From an uncultured Synergistia bacterium (GTDB lineage Bacteria; Eremiobacterota; SpSt-956; JAKJGF01): a stretch of DNA of 11,071 nt. A program made the translations under genes and the position numbers. The DNA is taken from assembly GCA_937888925.1 (NCBI GenBank), contig CALARM010000571.1:1-11071 (forward strand), written 5' to 3'. A model generated the notes under the pieces. The model did not search any database and had not been told where the DNA came from. It saw nothing but the letters and a program-made list of their open reading frames with translations. Of this stretch, positions 6,923 through 11,071 are shown one piece after another (position 1 is the stretch's first letter; every line of letters begins with the position of its first letter).

Positions 6923-7088
6923 TTTATATATAGAAAATTTATCTCTTTATTTTACTGCATAATCAATCTTATATGAAAAGCATGTTAAATATAGAGAGGA
7001 AAACTTTTAATGTAAGGCTGGTTGCAAGTTATGAAATAGAGTGAAAAATACTTGTTTTATATACCGCATATAAAAGGAATGTTTGTAT

Positions 7089-7670
7089 ATGTTAGAAATT
7101 ATAGGCACTTTTTGTTTATTTTCTTTTATAGCATTATGTCTGATTCTTAATTATATATTTAATAGAGCACGATACAATTTTTTTAAGGAATGTGCGGAAG
7201 ATCTCGGGTTAAATATTAAAAATGACCATGAAATGGCGGGTTCTTATAAGGGATATGCTGTTTCGGCAGAATTTCTTCGAAGTGATATCAGTAGCAGCAA
7301 TTATCGTACCCGTTTATGTTTAACCCTTACATGTGCTAAACCTTTAAGGGGAGAAATGGTGATTTATAGTAACTTATATTATTTGATATATCTGGGTAAG
7401 GAAACTCCTGTTGTTATAAATGACCCGGAATTTAGCAGTAATTTTTGCCTTAGAATAGTAAATATGTCATTGCCGGAAGTGAATACTATACTGACGCCGG
7501 ACATAAGACATACAATGGTTGAACTGAAAAAAAAACGTGGATTTTTCATAAGTGCTTATGATAAATCTATTAAGTTACAAACCCGTGCATTCAATAATGA
7601 TAAAGATTTTGTAAAAGATGCACTTGAATTGATGTTTAATATGTTGAAGAATTATAGAGAGATAAGATAG
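7089..7670 (+). CDS. Membrane-anchored protein of unknown function
   Basis: A 193-residue protein with one N-terminal membrane segment (LEIIGTFCLFSFIALCLILN and a few more residues, about 2-23), followed by the basic stretch NRARYNFFK, which predicts a cytoplasmic C-terminal domain. That domain has a strand-rich core (GSYKGYAVSAEF, RTRLCLTLTC, GEMVIYSNLYYLIYLG), a loop and a C-terminal helix (KDFVKDALELMFNMLKN). I do not recognise the family. No catalytic motif stands out and the few Cys are scattered. I chose ATG at 7089 because AGGAA at 7075-7079 is nine bases upstream, whereas the TTG at 7083 would sit only three bases from it. It is followed on the same strand, after 108 bp, by the large repeat protein gene, which has its own promoter candidate. 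A partnership between the two is possible but unproven. Confidence 0.75.
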   Translation: MLEIIGTFCLFSFIALCLILNYIFNRARYNFFKECAEDLGLNIKNDHEMAGSYKGYAVSAEFLRSDISSSNYRTRLCLTLTCAKPLRGEMVIYSNLYYLIYLGKETPVVINDPEFSSNFCLRIVNMSLPEVNTILTPDIRHTMVELKKKRGFFISAYDKSIKLQTRAFNNDKDFVKDALELMFNMLKNYREIR

Positions 7671-7693
7671 GGAAATGCAAATAGTGTTCTATA

Positions 7694-7772
7694 TTCACTG
7701 ATGATGGATGAATAGTATGATAAATTTTTTAGGATTACTTTAATTTATCAAAATTTTATATGCTTGAGGAGG
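7694..7772 (+). promoter_or_regulatory. Promoter, inverted repeat and ribosome site of the large repeat-protein gene
   Basis: TTCACT (7694-7699) and TATGAT (7716-7721) are 16 bases apart. A perfect 9-bp inverted repeat, TGATAAATT (7718-7726) and AATTTATCA (7742-7750), overlaps the -10 and the expected start point. It could be an operator or a leader hairpin. GAGGAGG at 7766-7772 is six bases before the ATG at 7779 and fixes that start. A TTG at 7764 overlaps the ribosome site itself and is unlikely to be used. Confidence 0.45.
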
Positions 7773-7778
7773 TTATTT

Positions 7779-10769
7779 ATGAGTAATACAATAGGTAATA
7801 AACCAGTGACTTCAAAGCCACAGGAATTTAAGAAAGATGTCGGTACTGCATCTTTAAAAAAGCAAAGTACCGATTCAAAGCCCCAGAATATTGCAGATAC
7901 AGGTAAAAAAGAAGTCCCTTCTGACCATGATACTATCAGTGTATCCCGGGGAGGAGGTAAGAATGAAACTCCTGCAGAGGTTAAGAACCATAAAAAGTTA
8001 AGCGACATGAAAAATACATGGGATGTGCAGAGTGACAGGGCAATAGCAGAAGCGGTAAATAATGCGATAAATGAAAAGGTAAAAAGTGATAAGAAAGATT
8101 TAAGTCCTGTCCTGGATGCCCCTGAAGCAGGTTTGAAAACAGGAGGAAAAGCCTTTGGAAAATTTGAATCTTCAGGAGCCAATGAAAAAGGTGAAAAAGA
8201 TGATCAGATAAAAAACTATAAAGACCCCGGTGAAGGGAAGGAAGATATAAAACAGCAATGGGAAGAGTCTAAAGAAACAGATCAATCCAGAGTGTATAAA
8301 GAAACTCATGGTTTAATGGAAAATCTTCATGGGCAGGATAAATCCGGAGAGAAAGTCGATAATGCCGATGGAAGCCACACGGAAAAGACCTATGAGACAA
8401 CACATAAAAAAATCGGAGAAGAAACAGAACTTTCTTTTAAAGAAGATCATAAAAGTACCGGTAAGGATGGTAAAGAAGATGTTTCATCTTCCATTACAAA
8501 ACGCAATCCTGACGGTACCTATAATAAAGCATATGAAAGAACTGATAAAGATGGAAATAAGTATAAGACAGAATTGAATACTAAATTTGACGGTTCCAGT
8601 GAGAGAAAATCTGAAACAGTAATGAAAGATGGCACAAAAATCACGTCCAGTGAAATTAATGAAGCAGATGGTGATAAGAAAACTATTTCAGATGAAGTAA
8701 GACCTGACGGCACAAAGATACATAAAGAAGTAACAGTTGATGTGAACGGTAAGGAAAAGGTAATTGATAAAGTGTTAAAACCTGACGGAACTGTTGTTGA
8801 CAAAGGAGAAAAAGTGGATCCTGTAAAACAGGAAGATAGGAAACCACAGAGAGCAGTCAGTAATGATGAAAAAGGCACTACGGATCAATCCAGAGTGTAT
8901 AAAGAAACCCATGGTGTAATGGAAAAACTTCAGGGGCAGGATAAATCCGGAGAGAAAGTAGATAATGCCGATGGAAGCCACACGGAAAAGACCTATGAGA
9001 CAACACAGAAAAAAGTCGGAGATGGTACAGAACTTTCTTTTAAAGAAGATCATAAAACTACCGGTAAGGATGGTAAAGACGATGTTTCATCTTCCATTAC
9101 AAAACGCAATCCTGACGGTACCTATAATAAAGCATATGAACGAACTGATAAAGACGGAAATAAGTATAAAACAGAACTGGATACTAAATTTGACGGTTCC
9201 AGTGAGAGAAAATCTGAAACAGTAATGAAAGACGGCACAAAAATTACTTCTACAGAAAGTACCGATGGAAAAGGAAATAAGAAAATTATCTCAGATGAGA
9301 TAAAACCTGACGGAACGAAAGTGCACAAAGAAGTGACAGTGGACAGTAAAGAAAAAGTAGATAAACCACCCGGTGATGATAAGCCGATAAAAGATCAAAA
9401 ACCTCCTGAAATAGACAAAAGCAAACTTACAGCTACGGATAAAACAATAATTAATGCTCTCCATCTGGAGAACATGCAGCCTGGAGATAAAATGAAGCTA
9501 TCTGCGAAAGTTCTCGCAGATCTTGGATTAGGTGAAGAAGTTTTTGGTGAAGGTGCTGATGTCAGTATTGAATGTGGTAGCAATGTACAATATACTCTGG
9601 AAAGGGATAAAAAGAACCCCAATTGTTATAGAATAACAGGTGGTGCTGAGGCTTTATTAGGGGTAAAAGCAGGTGCATCGCTTGTAGCAGCAGGAGAATC
9701 TGCCAGAGCAGATCTGGTATCAGGCGGAAGTGTTACCCTTCAAATGGATTTTTCAAAAAAAGGTGAAGCCACAAATACTGCTTTATATGCAGTCCGTTCT
9801 GCACTTCAATCCGGCAATGCACCAATTACTATGCTGGATAAGTTAGACTCGGTAGCTGAAGGACTCGGTGCAGATTTACTCCCTGGAGATTCTACAGGTA
9901 AATTTCTTTCAGATCATTTTAAATCATTAAAAGTAGAAGGCGGTATTACAGGTGAACTGGGGGCCAAGCTGGCACTGGGTCTTGGACTTGATAGTAAACT
10001 TCTGGCTAAACTTTCAGCGGGAGGAAGACTGGAACGTCAGATTGATCCTCAGACAGGTAAAACCACTTCCTGGGATGTTACAGGTTTTCTTGCCGGTAGT
10101 GCAGCTTTAAATTACGATAAGTTTCTTCCACTGATCGGTCCTGACGTTCTCAGATTACAGAGTAACCAGGCAAATATTCAGGGTAAATTGGCTCTGGAAG
10201 AAACTACCCATATCCCTGTAGGTGAAGATGGGAAATTGGACCTGGATAAAATGAACAGTGATATTGCATTGAAGGTTAATTTAGGTGCAGAAGCAGATAT
10301 ACTCAATGGAATAAAAACAAATGGCTTTGAACTGGAAGGTTCTGCATCAATAAATAATATACTTACACTCCCTTCAATACCTGCTGAATATAGAGAACAG
10401 ATGAAAGAAGCTTATGAAAAAAAGGATTATGCAAAATTTCAGGATTTATGTGTAAAAGTTCTTCCTGATATTAAATTGAGCGGTAAATTAGAAACCTTCG
10501 AAAGAACTAATATGGCAATTAAAGGAAAAGTGAGTGGGAAAGAGGGTGTAGGCGGAGGTGTGGAAGGAACTGCCGGCATGGACTATATAGCTACCCAATC
10601 ATCTGATGAAGGAAATATTACATTAGATGCTAAAGGCCTTCATACTAAAGGCGCTCATTATGAACATGGTATTAAAGACGATAATGAAAATAAAGCATAT
10701 GACATGACCTGGGAAGAGATTCTCAGAACGGTACAGGAAGCACCTGATATAGTAGATACAGGTGTATAG
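7779..10769 (+). CDS. Large protein with duplicated DG-turn repeat module and Gly/Ala-rich C-terminal domain
   Basis: A 996-residue hydrophilic protein I cannot assign to a family. Residues 1-166 are low-complexity (Lys, Glu, Ser, Gly) with DTISVSRGGG near residue 50, and show neither a Sec signal peptide nor a membrane segment. Residues 167-323 and 368-524 are two copies of one module, 201 residues apart, with about 20 differences by hand count. Inside each, Asp-Gly (or Asn/Lys-Gly) recurs every 13 residues: 245, 258, 271, 284, 297, 310, 323, 336 and again 446, 459, 472, 485, 498, 511. The intervening residues alternate polar and charged, suggesting strands joined by DG turns. From about 550 to 996 the protein is different: Gly/Ala-rich alternating strands (GVKAGASLVAAGESARADLV, ITGELGAKLALGLGLDSKLL) suggest a large amphipathic beta structure. 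It may be secreted by a signal-independent route, a surface protein or a large effector. These are guesses from composition. Confidence 0.9.
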   Translation: MSNTIGNKPVTSKPQEFKKDVGTASLKKQSTDSKPQNIADTGKKEVPSDHDTISVSRGGGKNETPAEVKNHKKLSDMKNTWDVQSDRAIAEAVNNAINEKVKSDKKDLSPVLDAPEAGLKTGGKAFGKFESSGANEKGEKDDQIKNYKDPGEGKEDIKQQWEESKETDQSRVYKETHGLMENLHGQDKSGEKVDNADGSHTEKTYETTHKKIGEETELSFKEDHKSTGKDGKEDVSSSITKRNPDGTYNKAYERTDKDGNKYKTELNTKFDGSSERKSETVMKDGTKITSSEINEADGDKKTISDEVRPDGTKIHKEVTVDVNGKEKVIDKVLKPDGTVVDKGEKVDPVKQEDRKPQRAVSNDEKGTTDQSRVYKETHGVMEKLQGQDKSGEKVDNADGSHTEKTYETTQKKVGDGTELSFKEDHKTTGKDGKDDVSSSITKRNPDGTYNKAYERTDKDGNKYKTELDTKFDGSSERKSETVMKDGTKITSTESTDGKGNKKIISDEIKPDGTKVHKEVTVDSKEKVDKPPGDDKPIKDQKPPEIDKSKLTATDKTIINALHLENMQPGDKMKLSAKVLADLGLGEEVFGEGADVSIECGSNVQYTLERDKKNPNCYRITGGAEALLGVKAGASLVAAGESARADLVSGGSVTLQMDFSKKGEATNTALYAVRSALQSGNAPITMLDKLDSVAEGLGADLLPGDSTGKFLSDHFKSLKVEGGITGELGAKLALGLGLDSKLLAKLSAGGRLERQIDPQTGKTTSWDVTGFLAGSAALNYDKFLPLIGPDVLRLQSNQANIQGKLALEETTHIPVGEDGKLDLDKMNSDIALKVNLGAEADILNGIKTNGFELEGSASINNILTLPSIPAEYREQMKEAYEKKDYAKFQDLCVKVLPDIKLSGKLETFERTNMAIKGKVSGKEGVGGGVEGTAGMDYIATQSSDEGNITLDAKGLHTKGAHYEHGIKDDNENKAYDMTWEEILRTVQEAPDIVDTGV
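8277..8747 (+). repeat. First copy of a 603-bp-spaced internal direct repeat
   Basis: This segment encodes the first repeat module of the large protein. It aligns with 8880-9350 at a constant offset of 603 bp with no insertion or deletion along its length. Several blocks of about 45-60 bp are identical between copies, for example from GATGTTTCATCTTCC (near 8479) through AAAGCATATGAA. Similarity drops quickly outside the segment. Confidence 0.9.
8880..9350 (+). repeat. Second copy of the internal direct repeat
   Basis: This partner of 8277-8747 is in the same reading frame (603 bp is 201 codons). Differences are mostly scattered third-position or conservative changes (L/V, I/V, E/D, S/T). The densest cluster lies near 9250-9275, where the amino-acid sequence also diverges (SSEINEADGD in the first copy, STESTDGKGN in the second). 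Confidence 0.9.
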
Positions 10770-10795
10770 ATTATCCATACATTTTGACATACACA

Positions 10796-10824
10796 TCCCT
10801 GCATGACTGAAGTTCGTGCAGGGA
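10796..10824 (+). terminator. Possible terminator hairpin after the large repeat-protein gene
   Basis: TCCCTGCA (10796-10803) and TGCAGGGA (10817-10824) form a perfect GC-rich 8-bp stem with a 13-base loop, 26 bases past the stop codon. No T-run follows (AAATCTGTG), so classic Rho-independent termination is uncertain. Confidence 0.4.
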
Positions 10825-10874
10825 AATCTGTGAAATATTTATACTATTAGACAGCCACAATGATTAAGATGTGT

Positions 10875-10964
10875 GTCATTGCGAGGAGCGATAGCGACGA
10901 AGCAATCCCGTCGTATAAGCTTCTACCAGTGGGATTGCTTCGTCGCTTCGCTCTTCGCAATGAC
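10875..10964. repeat. Long palindromic intergenic repeat of the CATTGCGAGGAGCG type
   Basis: The left arm 10875-10909 and right arm 10931-10964 are reverse complements over about 34 bp, with one substitution and one extra base, around a 21-base loop. The arms begin GTCATTGCGA and end at GCAATCCC. From memory, elements with this core recur in many unrelated bacterial genomes, and I cannot search to confirm. The composition is more GC-rich than the surroundings. It encodes no gene of its own. Confidence 0.85.
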
Positions 10965-10981
10965 AAAATGCGTAACTCCTG

Positions 10982-11071
10982 TTAAAAAGTTTTTTTACTA
11001 AGTACCGTAACAGGTAAAAGGGTATCCGTAAAAAGCTTCTGCCTGGCAGGCTCTGGAGAAGAAAAATTAGT
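10982..11071 (-). CDS. Possible 3' end of a minus-strand gene entering from the right edge
   Basis: Reading the minus strand from the right edge, one frame is open for 29 codons to a TAA at 10984-10982 and ends LPVTVLSKKTF. A second frame is also open and runs into the palindromic element, reading CEERSDEAIP there and stopping near 10872. Either could be the tail of a gene whose body is outside the window, or both could be chance. No family is recognisable in so short a piece. Confidence 0.25.
   Translation of the reverse strand, partial: TNFSSPEPARQKLFTDTLLPVTVLSKKTF

Noticed and set aside
7748..8182. Minus-strand and shifted frames across the repeat protein (also near 8329, 8519, 8775, 8965, 9122 and 9395)
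   Set aside because: They arise because the duplicated DNA is open in several frames. Paired copies at 603-bp spacing show they are shadows of the repeats.
8277..9350. CRISPR-like or transposon direct repeats
   Set aside because: The repeat is coding, in frame, has only two long copies and no spacers or transposase.

Overview
The window comes from an AT-rich bacterial chromosome. Genes carry canonical AGGAGG-type ribosome binding sites, intergenic DNA is rich in hairpins, and one repeat belongs to the palindromic CATTGCGAGGAGCG type. I cannot place the organism firmly. The genes fit a Clostridia-like or candidate-phylum bacterium, and no ribosomal or marker gene is present to decide. No tRNA, rRNA, CRISPR array or transposase gene is visible.

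Left part (1-2426): the 3' end of an unidentified plus-strand gene runs tail-to-tail into a minus-strand class A penicillin-binding protein. A heptanucleotide-repeat hairpin separates them. Middle part (2622-5962, all minus strand): a BMP-family lipoprotein with no transporter genes beside it. Downstream of it lies a 169-aa protein of unknown type followed by a radical SAM/SPASM enzyme. The last two look like one transcription unit with a palindrome-covered promoter and an internal terminator-like hairpin, which is a plausible substrate-plus-maturase cassette. This pair is the best candidate for an undescribed system here.

Right part (6178-10769, all plus strand): a small probable winged-helix regulator with an inverted repeat over its promoter, ended by a strong 21-bp hairpin. 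A roughly 490-bp gene-poor stretch follows, with a heptamer repeat tract and a good promoter. Next come a membrane-anchored protein of unknown function and a 996-aa protein. The large protein contains a near-identical 201-residue duplication, inside which DG turns recur every 13 residues, and it ends in a large Gly/Ala-rich probable beta domain. The window closes with a long palindromic intergenic element and possibly the tail of another minus-strand gene.

Functional links between the blocks are inference. The peptidoglycan synthase is housekeeping. The regulator, membrane protein and repeat protein may form an accessory surface or secretion locus, but only shared orientation supports that.
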